In this document: positions 26,272 through 35,729 of the stretch, piece by piece
Layout: each line of letters starts with the position of its first letter
Numbering within the stretch: the stretch's first letter is position 1
Assembly (NCBI GenBank): GCA_963977675.1
Contig: CAXBPY010000009.1
Span: 1 to 64,000, forward strand
From: CAXBPY01 sp003455275
Lineage (GTDB): Bacteria; Bacteroidota; Bacteroidia; Chitinophagales; UBA10324
Length of the DNA stretch: 64,000 nt
Direction: 5' to 3'
Made by a program: the position numbers and the translations under genes
Notes under the pieces: generated by a model
The model's input: only the letters and a program-made list of their open reading frames with translations
Database searches by the model: none
Told to the model about the DNA's origin: nothing

Positions 26272-26300
26272 CAAATGTATCTGTATGCAGGAGTTTGCAA
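26272..26300 (-). promoter_or_regulatory. Bacteroidota-type promoter of ffs
   Basis: Minus strand reads TTGC (26300-26297), 17 bases, then TACATTTG (26279-26272), an exact match to TAnnTTTG. The -7 box ends 5 bases before the folded SRP RNA 5' end, just where initiation is expected. Confidence 0.7.
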
Positions 26301-26692
26301 TGGGGTGTGGAAAAATAAATTGTTATGCCGGAAAATAATTTACAGAAAAATTCAGGATTTGCATTTTTTTAAATTAAACCAACATTTCATACAAAATTCC
26401 CAACTTAAATTCTCCATGTAATAAATAGATTCGAAAAAAAATTAATTGAAAGATTACAAGAATTCTGAGGTAATAATTAAGTAAAGAGTTTATTCTCGTT
26501 TCATTGATTGATAGTATTGATTCAAAAAGGAATTTGAATTGGTTTCACCTCCTTCTTAGATTACAAATAATTCCTAACTTGATAAATGATTTATTACTGT
26601 TTGTGAACAGAAAAGAAATTGTGGAAACATTTTTCGAAAAAGAAAATGAATTTAGCTGAATCATTGTTTAAGTTTTTAGTTTTATACTCTGA
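26301..26692. other. Intergenic region without recognisable gene
   Basis: AT-rich divergent spacer between ffs and the propeller protein gene. It must hold the promoter of the plus-strand gene, but I see no clear TAnnTTTG with a matching -33, no hairpin and no reading frame worth reporting. Confidence 0.5.
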
Positions 26693-29101
26693 ATGAAACT
26701 CTATCCGGCCATTTTATTTATTTTTCTTTCCACGCTTTGCCAAGCCCAAAAGCAAGCAAACAACTGGTATTTCGGAAATAAAGCCGGACTAAATTTCAAC
26801 GGTGCAAATCCAGTAGCGATTGGAACCGGCCAATTGAATAATCAGGAAGGTTGCAGTGGATTCAGCGATCCGCACACCGGTCAATTGCTTTTTTATACTG
26901 AAGGAGATACTGTTTGGAACCGAAACAACCAGGTAATGCCTAATGGGCATTGGTTAGGTGGGTGCTATTCTTCAACACAGGGTGCGCTTGCAGTGCCTCG
27001 GCCGGGTTCGACATCTCAATACTACATTTTTACAGTTGGCGCTTGGGCGGGAATGGATACAAGCGAAGGAAGTTTTAAATTAAACCTGCTCGACATGACA
27101 CTCGATGGCGGACTTGGTGATGTAACGGTGAAAAATCAAACTGTATTGACTCCGGTGTGCGAAAAGCTTACTGCCACACTGGACTGCAATGGCGTGGATT
27201 ACTGGGTTGTGGTTCATAAGTGGAATTCAAGTGATTTTTATTCATACAAGCTGACTAATGCTGGCCTTAGTTCAACTCCTGTGATTTCTGCAATTGGGTC
27301 TTTTCATACTGATACAACTGGAGGAAACGGATTTGAAGCAATAGGCGCAATGAAAATTTCTCCTGATGGAAAAAAAATTGCCCTTGTTACTCATACAAAC
27401 TTTTCGCGGATGGAGTTATTTGATTTTGATAACAGCACTGGAATTATTTCGAACGCAGTAATTGACTCCAATTATTCATTTACCGGCAACACCGGACTAT
27501 ATGGACTATCATTCTCCCCTGATAATTCTAAATTGTATGTGAGTATTGTAGGAAATGGAACTCAATCAATCGGAAATGTACCGAGTGAAATTCTGCAATA
27601 CGATTTAAGTTCAGGTGTGGCATCAACCATCATTGCATCAAGAACACAAATTCATTCTTCAACTACCGACAGAATCGGCAACTTACAACTATGCACCAAT
27701 GGAAAAATTTATGTAGCAAAAGCAAGCAGCCCGAAACTTGATGTAATTGTTAATCCAAATAATAATGGGCTGGGTTGTACTTATGTTGCCAATGGAATAC
27801 AGCAGGGAAACAGCCAAGGTCAGCACTTCAGTTCATTTGGTCTTCCAAATTTTGTAGAGTTATATAACACACCTACAGAATTTAAACTAACATATAATGG
27901 TTGCGGAGGAACTTATACAGTTTCGGTATTAGATACTGTAATTCCACTTCCGGTCACCGTTCTCTGGAACTTCGGCGACCCGGCTTCAGGTGCAAATAAT
28001 AGTTCCAACCTTTTCCATCCGACTCATACCTTTTCAACCTTAGGTACTTATACAATTACACTTACCATTAATGCGGGATGTATGAATTTCAATTACACTT
28101 CGCAGATTGATATGACAGATAGTTTTCAAGTAGATTATGGGCCTGATTTGATAGTCTGCACCGGCAACTCTGTTCAGCTCAATAATTCTTATAATTATGG
28201 ATTAAATTATGTTTGGACGCCTGCCTCAAACCTGAGTTGCACTAATTGTCCGGATCCGGTGGCTTCACCCATTGATACAATTACATACATAGTTAGTATT
28301 GATGATGGCCCCGGTTGTCATGATGAAGATACAATCACAATTAATTTACTAAGTGGTGTTGTTGGTATGGTTGTTCCTGATACTAGTATTTGTCCCGGAA
28401 ATTCAGTGCAACTTATTGCAAGCGGAGGAGTGAATTATTCATGGGTAAATGAACCAACACTCAGCGCATGGAATATTTCAAACCCGATAGCAACACCTAC
28501 ATCAAATACAACTTATGAAGTCATTGTTTCAATTCCAGGATGCACACCGGATACAGTTTCTGTGACAGTAGATGTTCTTTCATTTCCTGCAATTGATGCT
28601 GGTCCGGATTTAACAATTCTCACTGGAAACAGCGCGCTTATTGAAGCAACTTCTGATGGAGCATCGTGGATTTGGAATCCCGGTTATGGATTAGATGATT
28701 CAACCATACTGCAACCTACTGCTTCTCCCACGACTACAACAACCTACACCATAACTGCAGATAACGGACTCGGATGTCTTGCTGTTGATTCAGTGGTAGT
28801 TTTTGTTAATCCCGGAGAGTTGCCTTTGCTTTTTTTTCCTAATGCTTTTACTCCAAATGGCGATGGCAACAATGATTTGTTTGATTACTTCAATTTTGGT
28901 TTTGAAAAAGTGTGGCTCCGCATTTACAACCGATGGGGACAATTAATTTATGAAACGGATTTGCCACACGATGGCTGGGATGGTATGGTTGATGATGCCT
29001 TGCCTGCAGCCATGGGCGTATATGTCTATTATGCAATTGCCACTTCTTCCTCTAGAAATTTCACACAGACTTACAAAGGAAACTTCACTTTGATTCGCTA
29101 G
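26693..29101 (+). CDS. Secreted propeller-like protein with PKD, Ig-like repeats and CHU_C T9SS domain
   Basis: 802 residues: signal peptide (1-18, LCQAQ), then about 380 residues with propeller-like repeats (NNWYFGNKAGLNFN, GALAVPRPGSTSQYYIFT, MKISPDGKKIALVT, LSFSPDNSKLYVS, NGKIYVAKA), a PKD domain (about 400-470, VLWNFGDP...THTFSTLGTYTITL), two to three Ig-like repeats (about 480-705), and a CHU_C domain (about 712-802, FPNAFTPNGDGNNDLFD, YNRWGQLIYE, GNFTLIR). T9SS-exported surface protein. The first 400 residues are paralogous to the next gene. Substrate or ligand unknown. Confidence 0.86.
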   Translation: MKLYPAILFIFLSTLCQAQKQANNWYFGNKAGLNFNGANPVAIGTGQLNNQEGCSGFSDPHTGQLLFYTEGDTVWNRNNQVMPNGHWLGGCYSSTQGALAVPRPGSTSQYYIFTVGAWAGMDTSEGSFKLNLLDMTLDGGLGDVTVKNQTVLTPVCEKLTATLDCNGVDYWVVVHKWNSSDFYSYKLTNAGLSSTPVISAIGSFHTDTTGGNGFEAIGAMKISPDGKKIALVTHTNFSRMELFDFDNSTGIISNAVIDSNYSFTGNTGLYGLSFSPDNSKLYVSIVGNGTQSIGNVPSEILQYDLSSGVASTIIASRTQIHSSTTDRIGNLQLCTNGKIYVAKASSPKLDVIVNPNNNGLGCTYVANGIQQGNSQGQHFSSFGLPNFVELYNTPTEFKLTYNGCGGTYTVSVLDTVIPLPVTVLWNFGDPASGANNSSNLFHPTHTFSTLGTYTITLTINAGCMNFNYTSQIDMTDSFQVDYGPDLIVCTGNSVQLNNSYNYGLNYVWTPASNLSCTNCPDPVASPIDTITYIVSIDDGPGCHDEDTITINLLSGVVGMVVPDTSICPGNSVQLIASGGVNYSWVNEPTLSAWNISNPIATPTSNTTYEVIVSIPGCTPDTVSVTVDVLSFPAIDAGPDLTILTGNSALIEATSDGASWIWNPGYGLDDSTILQPTASPTTTTTYTITADNGLGCLAVDSVVVFVNPGELPLLFFPNAFTPNGDGNNDLFDYFNFGFEKVWLRIYNRWGQLIYETDLPHDGWDGMVDDALPAAMGVYVYYAIATSSSRNFTQTYKGNFTLIR

Positions 29102-29161
29102 TGTGAATATGTGAGTGACTTAAAGCTTCGCTCACTAATAGCACCATTTACATTTATCGCG

Positions 29162-30316
29162 ATGCAAAAATTTTTTCTTTTCCGAAATCCTTTTCTAACT
29201 ATTCTCTTATCGGTTTCTTTTTATTCAACTAAATCATTTGGTCAAAAGGAAGCTTCTATCTGGTTCTTTGGAAATGAATGTGCCATTGATTTTTCCTATT
29301 CATATCCTGTGGCCGTAACTGTAAGTGCCATGAAAACAGATGAAGGCAGCACCAGCATGTGCAATAGCGGCGGTTGGCTTCAGTTTTATACAAATGGAGC
29401 TGCAGTTTGGAATAAAAATCATCAGATCATGCCACATGGCAAAATGTTGAAAGGACATGTATCTTCTTCACAATCTGCATTGGCCGTACCTAATCCCGGT
29501 AATCCCAATATTATTTATCTCTTTACATCAGACGCAGGTGCATACGCCGATCCTCCCAATGTGGGAGTAAATTATTATACCATTGACATGACACTTGATA
29601 AAGGAAAAGGCGATATAAAAGGAAAAGAGGTTCAGTTGGTGCCCAATGCCTGTGAAAAACTAACTGCTGTGAAACATAAAAATGGAAAAGATGTATGGGT
29701 AATGGCGCACGGTTGGTGCACACAAAATTTTTATTGCTACCTGGTAACGAAGGATGGGGTTTCTAAAATTCCGGTGATGAGTAAAATAGGTAGTATTCAC
29801 TGTGGAGGAAACACAACCGATGGTAACGGAATTGGATATATGAAATTTTCTCCTGACGGAAGCAAGCTCGCTGCAGTTATTTATCAGAATAATTTTTGGG
29901 AGCTTTATGATTTCAATAATGAAACCGGAACACTAAGTAATTATCGAGTCATCTATACACCGCAAGATAAACTTGGCTATGGATGTGAGTTTTCACCGAA
30001 TGGAAAACTCTTTTACATCAGTTTTTATTTTACGAACGAGGTTTATCAATACGATGTATCATTTAATAACACAGCCGACCTAATGAGCTCAGCTGTGCTG
30101 GTAGTTCAAAGTCTCGATAAAAAAATGGGAGCACTGCAGAATGCAATTGATGGAAAAATTTATGTGACAAAGAACAGCGAGTATCTAGGATGTATTCCCA
30201 ATCCGAATGTAAAAGGAACCGGTTGCGGATATATCGAAGACGCCCTTTACCTTAATGGAGGCAAACCAAAACTCGGTTTGCCAAATTATATCACCAGCTA
30301 TTTTTTCCGACAGTAA
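29162..30316 (+). CDS. Secreted propeller-like paralogue lacking PKD and CHU_C domains
   Basis: 384 residues from ATG 29162, which begins a signal peptide (FLFRNPFLTILLSVSF, cleavage near SFGQ); a GTG at 29111 would add 17 residues without purpose. It aligns along its length with residues 1-400 of the preceding protein: ASIWFFGNECAIDFS, WNKNHQIMPHGKML, SALAVPNPGNPNIIYLFT, ACEKLTAVKHKNGKDVWVM, MKFSPDGSKLAAVI, NAIDGKIYVTKNS, and a C-terminal LGLPNYITSYF. It stops where the upstream gene enters its PKD domain and has no obvious T9SS tail. Likely a tandem duplicate that never had or has lost the export module. Confidence 0.82.
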   Translation: MQKFFLFRNPFLTILLSVSFYSTKSFGQKEASIWFFGNECAIDFSYSYPVAVTVSAMKTDEGSTSMCNSGGWLQFYTNGAAVWNKNHQIMPHGKMLKGHVSSSQSALAVPNPGNPNIIYLFTSDAGAYADPPNVGVNYYTIDMTLDKGKGDIKGKEVQLVPNACEKLTAVKHKNGKDVWVMAHGWCTQNFYCYLVTKDGVSKIPVMSKIGSIHCGGNTTDGNGIGYMKFSPDGSKLAAVIYQNNFWELYDFNNETGTLSNYRVIYTPQDKLGYGCEFSPNGKLFYISFYFTNEVYQYDVSFNNTADLMSSAVLVVQSLDKKMGALQNAIDGKIYVTKNSEYLGCIPNPNVKGTGCGYIEDALYLNGGKPKLGLPNYITSYFFRQ

Positions 30317-30339
30317 TATTTTTTTGTTACAGGTTGAAC

Positions 30340-30519
30340 TCAGCTAAAACTGATTTTCCTTTTTATCATTTCCAGTCTAAGCTTCGCGGGAATACCTCTG
30401 CATGAACAGTTTTTTGAATGAGCTATATGCCACTTAATTCTTTGATCAAGTGTCGCACGCAGTGGCATTCGGTTTTCAGTATGCCATTCGCGATTAATTT
30501 TTGCTGAAAGTTTTTTCAT
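30340..30519 (-). CDS. Small conserved basic protein
   Basis: 59 residues from ATG 30519: KKLSAKINREWHTENRMP, then ATLDQRIKWHIAHSKNCSCR and IPAKLRLEMIKRK. The pattern LDQRI-WH--H-KNC-CR-IP-KL is one I recall from small Bacteroidota proteins of unknown function, which is why I call it real despite its size. The Cys-x-Cys and His residues could bind metal, but only two Cys are present. It is convergent with the propeller paralogue and divergent from lepA. Confidence 0.6.
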   Translation of the reverse strand: MKKLSAKINREWHTENRMPLRATLDQRIKWHIAHSKNCSCRGIPAKLRLEMIKRKISFS

Positions 30520-30615
30520 CCTAACAAAGTTGCATGAAAAAATCAGTGTATCAGAATTCAAAAATCTATCTAACAGTAATTAGTAGATAGGCATTATTTA
30601 ATGTTTGAAGAATTC

Positions 30616-30650
30616 CTAACCACCAGCCACTTTCCACGAACCACCAACCT
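30616..30650. repeat. Five degenerate 7-base repeats just upstream of lepA
   Basis: Units CTAACCA, CCAGCCA, CTTTCCA, CGAACCA, CCAACCT with exact 7-base spacing. They end 18 bases before the lepA start codon and abut TATATTCG (30652-30659), a 7-of-8 match to the -7 promoter box. Same type as the tracts at 18114 and 18198. Confidence 0.8.
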
Positions 30651-30668
30651 GCTATATTCGCCGCCCCA

Positions 30669-32459
30669 ATGAAAAATATCAGAAACTTCTGCATCATCGC
30701 TCATATTGATCACGGAAAAAGCACGCTGGCCGACCGTCTTTTAGAGGTAACCAAAACAATTACCGAACGGCAAATGATGGCGCAAGTGCTCGATGATATG
30801 GATCTTGAACGAGAGAAAGGAATCACGATTAAGAGTCATGCAATTCAAATGAAATATTTTCAGAACGGTGAAGAATATGTTCTGAACTTAATTGACACTC
30901 CTGGCCATGTTGATTTCAGTTATGAAGTAAGCCGCGCTATCGCTTCTTGTGAAGGAGCTCTCCTGTTAGTTGATGCAAGCCAGGGTATTCAGGCCCAAAC
31001 AATTTCAAACCTATATCTTGCTATTGATAATAACCTTGAGATAATTCCTGTCGTGAATAAGATAGACATGGAAGGAGCGATGGTGGAAGAAACCAAGGAT
31101 CAAATTGTTGACCTTGTTGGTTGTAAGAGAGAAGATATAATGCTTGCGAGTGGAAAATCCGGACTGGGTGTTCCTGAAATTTTGGAAGCAATTGTTGCAC
31201 GCATTCCGGCACCAAAGGGAAATCCTGATGCGCCACTTCAGGCACTTATTTTCGATTCAGTATTCAATTCATACAGAGGAATAATTTCTTACTTCAGGGT
31301 ATTTAATGGAGAAATAAAAAAGGGCGACAAGATTCGATTCTTCAACACCGGCGAAGATTATGTAGCTGAAGAAGTAGGCGTTTTGCTTCTTGAAAAATCA
31401 CCGCGCACAGTAATTAAAACCGGCGATGTTGGTTATGTTATTACTGGCATAAAGGAATCGAAAGAAGTAAAAGTTGGAGACACCATCACACTAACCGAGC
31501 GTCCGTGCGCTGAAGGAATAAAAGGTTTTGAAGAAGTGAAGCCAATGGTGTTTGCTGGAATTTATCCGATCGACACAGACCAATACGAAGAGCTTCGTGA
31601 CTCACTGGATAAACTGAAGCTCAATGATGCTTCACTCACTTACGAGCCCGAATCTTCTGTCGCGCTGGGTTTTGGTTTTCGCTGCGGCTTCCTCGGCATG
31701 TTGCATTTAGAAATTATTCAGGAACGCCTGGACCGGGAATTCAACATGAATGTGATAACCACTGTACCCAATGTCAGTTTCTATGCATACACAACACGCG
31801 GAGAGAAATTACTGATTAATAATCCCACTGATTTTCCTGATCCAACACAGATTGAAAGAGTGGAGGAACCATGGATTCGCGCATCAACAATTTGTAAACC
31901 CGAATACATTGGCAACATCATTAACCTCTGCATTAATAAGCGAGGAATTTTCAAAGGTCAAACCTATCTAACGCAGTCCCGTGTTGAGTTGCTGTTCGAG
32001 TTACCGCTTACCGAAATTGTTTTTGACTTTTATGATAAGCTGAAATCTATTACACGCGGCTATGCAAGTTTCGATTATCACCCTCTTGATTTTCGTGAAA
32101 GCGATTTAGTAAAATTAGATATCAAACTTAATGGTGATAATGTTGATGCGCTCTCAGCACTAATTCATCGCGTGCGCGCTGAAGATTTCGGAAGAAAAAT
32201 TTGTGTGAAACTGAAAGAACTTTTACCGCGACAACAATTCGTAATTGCGATACAAGCCGCCATCGGGCAGAAAATTATTGCACGCGAAACAATCAGCGCA
32301 CTTCGAAAAGATGTGACTGCAAAGTGTTATGGAGGTGATATTTCTCGAAAGAGAAAACTTTTAGAAAAACAAAAGGAAGGAAAGAAGCGGATGAAGCAGG
32401 TAGGAAGTGTTGAAATTCCTCAGTCAGCGTTTCTTGCAGTTTTAAAAATTGACGATTGA
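30669..32459 (+). CDS. lepA: Elongation factor 4 (LepA), ribosome back-translocase GTPase
   Basis: 596 residues, the usual LepA length. G-domain motifs: AHIDHGKSTLADRL (G1), DTPGHVDFSYE (G3), NKIDM (G4). Domain II and the EF-G-like domains follow, with FGFRCGFLGMLHLEI and the LepA-specific C-terminal domain ending in VTAKCYGGDISRKRKLLEKQKEGKKRMK. LepA acts on stalled or mis-translocated ribosomes. Its stop codon overlaps the folD start (TGATG), which indicates translational coupling. Confidence 0.97.
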   Translation: MKNIRNFCIIAHIDHGKSTLADRLLEVTKTITERQMMAQVLDDMDLEREKGITIKSHAIQMKYFQNGEEYVLNLIDTPGHVDFSYEVSRAIASCEGALLLVDASQGIQAQTISNLYLAIDNNLEIIPVVNKIDMEGAMVEETKDQIVDLVGCKREDIMLASGKSGLGVPEILEAIVARIPAPKGNPDAPLQALIFDSVFNSYRGIISYFRVFNGEIKKGDKIRFFNTGEDYVAEEVGVLLLEKSPRTVIKTGDVGYVITGIKESKEVKVGDTITLTERPCAEGIKGFEEVKPMVFAGIYPIDTDQYEELRDSLDKLKLNDASLTYEPESSVALGFGFRCGFLGMLHLEIIQERLDREFNMNVITTVPNVSFYAYTTRGEKLLINNPTDFPDPTQIERVEEPWIRASTICKPEYIGNIINLCINKRGIFKGQTYLTQSRVELLFELPLTEIVFDFYDKLKSITRGYASFDYHPLDFRESDLVKLDIKLNGDNVDALSALIHRVRAEDFGRKICVKLKELLPRQQFVIAIQAAIGQKIIARETISALRKDVTAKCYGGDISRKRKLLEKQKEGKKRMKQVGSVEIPQSAFLAVLKIDD

Positions 32460-33337
32460 TGACTCTTCTCGACGGAAAAAAATTATCAGAACAAATTCAA
32501 GAAGAACTTCGGTTGAAAGTTCTGGAGAGAAAGAATGCAGGAAAAAAAATTCCACACCTCGCCGCAGTTTTAGTTGGAACTAATGGAGCTTCTGAAACTT
32601 ATGTTGCAAGCAAAGTGAAGCACTGTGAGAAAATTGGTTTCAAGTCAACACTCATTCGATTCGAAGAAAAAGTTTCAGAAATTGATTTACTTACAGAAGT
32701 CAACCGACTGAATCATGATACCGATGTAGATGGAATTCTTGTTCAGCTTCCATTGCCAAAACAAATTGATGTAGAAAAAGTAACCGAAGCCATTTCTCCG
32801 GTAAAAGATGTAGATGGATTTTCTCCTGTTAACATTGGAAAAATGGTGAAAGGATTGCCCGCCCACATTGCAGCAACTCCATATGGAATTATGCTTATGC
32901 TTGAGCGATATAAAATTGAAACCTCAGGCAAACATTGTGTAGTGATTGGCCGCAGCGACATAGTAGGAAAACCAATAAGTATACTGATGGCGCAGAATTC
33001 TATTCCCGGAAACTGCACCGTTACACTTTGCCACAGCCGCACAAAAAATCTGGAAGAGATTTCGCGCAGTGCTGATATTTTAATTGCTGCACTCGGCAAA
33101 CCTGAATTTGTAAAAGCAGATATGGTGAAGGAAGGCGCTGTTGTAATAGATGTTGGTATCACTCGCGTACCTGATGAAACAAAAAAATCAGGATTCAGAA
33201 TTGCCGGCGATGTTGCTTTCGATAAAGTTGCTCCAAAGAGTAGTTACATCACACCTGTTCCCGGTGGTGTTGGATTAATGACTATTGCTGCACTTATGTT
33301 GAACACAATGAATGCTTGTGAGATTCGGGAGAAATAG
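32459..33337 (+). CDS. folD: Bifunctional methylene-THF dehydrogenase / methenyl-THF cyclohydrolase
   Basis: Interconverts 5,10-methylene-, 5,10-methenyl- and 10-formyl-THF. 292 residues: catalytic YVASKVKHCEKIG (Tyr and Lys of the active site), DGILVQLPLP, DVDGFSPVNIGKMVKG, the NADP site VIGRSDIVGKPISILM and C-terminal PVPGGVGLMTIAALM. ATG 32459 overlaps the lepA stop by one base; the TTG three bases earlier is not needed. The next gene, ftcD, produces 5,10-methenyl-THF, so the two enzymes feed one another. Confidence 0.96.
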   Translation: MTLLDGKKLSEQIQEELRLKVLERKNAGKKIPHLAAVLVGTNGASETYVASKVKHCEKIGFKSTLIRFEEKVSEIDLLTEVNRLNHDTDVDGILVQLPLPKQIDVEKVTEAISPVKDVDGFSPVNIGKMVKGLPAHIAATPYGIMLMLERYKIETSGKHCVVIGRSDIVGKPISILMAQNSIPGNCTVTLCHSRTKNLEEISRSADILIAALGKPEFVKADMVKEGAVVIDVGITRVPDETKKSGFRIAGDVAFDKVAPKSSYITPVPGGVGLMTIAALMLNTMNACEIREK

Positions 33338-33439
33338 GTATTAATCTTCACTCCGATCAATTATTTTATTTTCCTCATCAAATTAATTCGCTACTGAATT
33401 TTTCAGTTCATCATTTTCTTTGTCCCACATTTTACATTT

Positions 33440-35137
33440 ATGAGTAAGGCGATAATTGAATGCGTACCAAATTTCAGTGAAGGGCGCGACATGAGTATTA
33501 TCAAACAGATCACTGATGCAATTGAATCAGCAGATGGCATTCGTTTGCTTGATGTTGATCCCGGGAAAGCTACCAACCGCACAGTGGTGACATTTGTCGG
33601 CGCACCTGATGATGTGATTGAAGCCGCATTTCGAGGCATAAAAAAAGCAAGTGAACTGATTGATATGCGTAATCACAAAGGGGAACATCCAAGAATGGGA
33701 GCAACTGATGTTTGTCCGCTCATACCTGTTTCCGGGATTACAATGGAAGAAACAATTGAGTTTGCTAAAAAGCTTGGTCAACGGGTTGCAGAAGAGTTGT
33801 CAATTCCTGTTTACTTATATGAAAGCGCCGCTACTACTCCTGATAGAAAAAATCTTGCAACCATTCGTGCAGGCGAATATGAAGGTTACTCAAAAAAAAT
33901 TCTTTTACCGGAATGGAAACCTGATTATGGCAAACCAATATTTAATGCAAGAAGCGGAGCCACCGTAATCGGTGCCCGCGACTTTCTGGTTGCATATAAC
34001 ATTAACCTGAATTCAACTTCTGTGAGAAGGGCAAACAGCATTGCATTCGATGTACGCGAAGCCGGTAGAGTAAAACGAAAAGGAGATCCGATAACAGGCG
34101 AAATAGTGAGAGACGAAAAGGGAAATCCTGAATCCGTTCCCGGAACACTAAAAAGCGTGAAGGCAATCGGTTGGTATATTGAAGAATATGGTATTGCGCA
34201 GATATCAATGAACCTTACCAATATCAATATCACTTCAGTTCATCATGCATTTGATGAGGTTTGTAAAAAAGCTGAAGTCAGAGGAATTCGAGTTACAGGT
34301 TCTGAACTGGTAGGCCTTGTTCCCAAAAAATGTTTGACAGATGCCGGAAAATATTTTCTGGAAAAACAAAAGCGGTCTTCAGGAGTTTCAGAGGAAGAAC
34401 TGATTCGCATTGCTATAAAAAGTTTAGGGTTGAGTGAACTTGGACCTTTTGACCCAAAGAAAAAAATAATAGAATACCTGCTTGAAGATTCATCCAATAA
34501 TAAATTGGTTCAGATGACTCTTCATGAATTTGTAAATGAAACCGCAAGCGAAAGCCCGGCACCGGGCGGTGGAAGTGTGGCAGCTTATCTCGGTTCTCTT
34601 GGTGCAGCATTGGGAACAATGGTGGCCAATCTTTCTTCGCACAAAAAAGGTTGGGATGATCGCTGGAAAGAATTTTCAGAATGGGCAGAAAGCGGACAAA
34701 AAATAAAGGACACACTTTTGAAATTGGTAGATGAAGACACCGCAGCCTTTAACCAAATAATGACAGCATTTTCGTTGCCTAAAAATTCTGATGAAGAAAA
34801 AAAATTGCGCGCTTCACAAATTCAATTGGCAACTAAGCGTGCAATGGAAATTCCTTTTCAGGTAATGGAAGTTTCTTCTCAGGCTTTTCCACTTTTAAAA
34901 GCAATGGCCGAAACCGGCAATCCAAACTCAGTGTCTGATGCGGGAGTGGGCGCAATTGCTGTGCGTGGGGCAGTAATTGGTGCCTACCTTAATGTGAAGA
35001 TTAATAGTGTTGGATTTAAGGATGAAGTTTTCAAAAATGAGTTATTGAAAAAGGCTGAAAACCTGAAATCAAATTCAATCAAATTCGAAAATGAAATTCT
35101 TACCATTGTGGAACAAAAAATGAGAAATCCATCTTAA
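33440..35137 (+). CDS. ftcD: Bifunctional glutamate formimidoyltransferase / formimidoyl-THF cyclodeaminase
   Basis: 565 residues, both activities in one chain as in mammalian FTCD. The N-terminal formiminotransferase parts (about 1-320) show ECVPNFSEGRD, NRTVVTFVG, NHKGEHPRMGATDVCP (catalytic His region) and the second subdomain LNINITSVHHAFDEV-type stretch. The cyclodeaminase domain (about 355-560) begins LHEFVNETASESPAPGGGSVAAYLGSL, with DAGVGAIAVRGAV. It transfers the formimino group from formiminoglutamate, the product of HutI at the left of the window, to THF and then deaminates it. It follows folD by 102 bases in the same direction. Confidence 0.94.
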   Translation: MSKAIIECVPNFSEGRDMSIIKQITDAIESADGIRLLDVDPGKATNRTVVTFVGAPDDVIEAAFRGIKKASELIDMRNHKGEHPRMGATDVCPLIPVSGITMEETIEFAKKLGQRVAEELSIPVYLYESAATTPDRKNLATIRAGEYEGYSKKILLPEWKPDYGKPIFNARSGATVIGARDFLVAYNINLNSTSVRRANSIAFDVREAGRVKRKGDPITGEIVRDEKGNPESVPGTLKSVKAIGWYIEEYGIAQISMNLTNINITSVHHAFDEVCKKAEVRGIRVTGSELVGLVPKKCLTDAGKYFLEKQKRSSGVSEEELIRIAIKSLGLSELGPFDPKKKIIEYLLEDSSNNKLVQMTLHEFVNETASESPAPGGGSVAAYLGSLGAALGTMVANLSSHKKGWDDRWKEFSEWAESGQKIKDTLLKLVDEDTAAFNQIMTAFSLPKNSDEEKKLRASQIQLATKRAMEIPFQVMEVSSQAFPLLKAMAETGNPNSVSDAGVGAIAVRGAVIGAYLNVKINSVGFKDEVFKNELLKKAENLKSNSIKFENEILTIVEQKMRNPS

Positions 35138-35142
35138 CGCAT

Positions 35143-35646
35143 ATGCTGAAAAAACTTCCCTTATTTTTTATTCTAAGTTATTCATGCCTTGTACTGAATT
35201 CGTGCACATCAATGCAAACAGAAATGAGCAAAAAATGGAAACTCGATAAATCAGTATTTCCATTGCGTGAGAGGCAGTTGAATGAATTTACCCAGGAACA
35301 AAAAAATATAAAAGATAGCATAGCAGCTACATCTGATTCTTCGAAGATAAAAAAATTAATTCTCGACTTGGAGTTAGCTGAAACTTCAGTTCAAAAAATT
35401 AAAGAAGGAATAGAGAAGTTAAATCACAGCTATCTGGATCTAAATGAAGATGGATCTTATTCGAGCACGGTAGCTGTAGACGAAGAAGGCAGTTGGAACC
35501 TCAGCTCAGATAAAAAAATTCTTTGCCTTATTCCCAAAGGGAAAAACCGAACCGATAAATTTTATATAAAGGAGTTTGAGAGAGAAAAATTATTAGTTCT
35601 TGCTATTGACTCATCTACTTTTCTTTCATTTTCTCCTCAGGAATAA
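35143..35646 (+). CDS. Lipoprotein, lipocalin-like small family
   Basis: 167 residues. Lipoprotein signal with lipobox LNSC (Cys21), mature start TSMQTEMSKKWKLDK. A coiled-coil-like Lys/Glu stretch lies at about 40-90, then a strand pattern LDLNEDGSYSST, EGSWNLSSDKKILCLI. This matches the layout of the next gene (a WxL core, helical insert, then D-G-x, G-x-W and a closing strand with TFLSFSP). Function unknown. It starts 5 bases after ftcD, so it may share its transcript. Confidence 0.7.
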   Translation: MLKKLPLFFILSYSCLVLNSCTSMQTEMSKKWKLDKSVFPLRERQLNEFTQEQKNIKDSIAATSDSSKIKKLILDLELAETSVQKIKEGIEKLNHSYLDLNEDGSYSSTVAVDEEGSWNLSSDKKILCLIPKGKNRTDKFYIKEFEREKLLVLAIDSSTFLSFSPQE

Positions 35647-35672
35647 TATAAATAAGAATTTATTTGGTGCAC

Positions 35673-35702
35673 TTGCGCGCTTAGTCTATCCATATATTTT
35701 TG
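35673..35702 (+). promoter_or_regulatory. Bacteroidota-type promoter of the second lipoprotein gene
   Basis: TTG at 35673-35675, 19 bases, then TATTTTTG at 35695-35702, matching -33 TTG and -7 TAnnTTTG with ideal spacing. Initiation would fall near 35708, leaving a leader of about 20 bases before ATG 35730. Confidence 0.65.
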
Positions 35703-35729
35703 CGCCCTCTTAATAACCAAAAACTTTAA

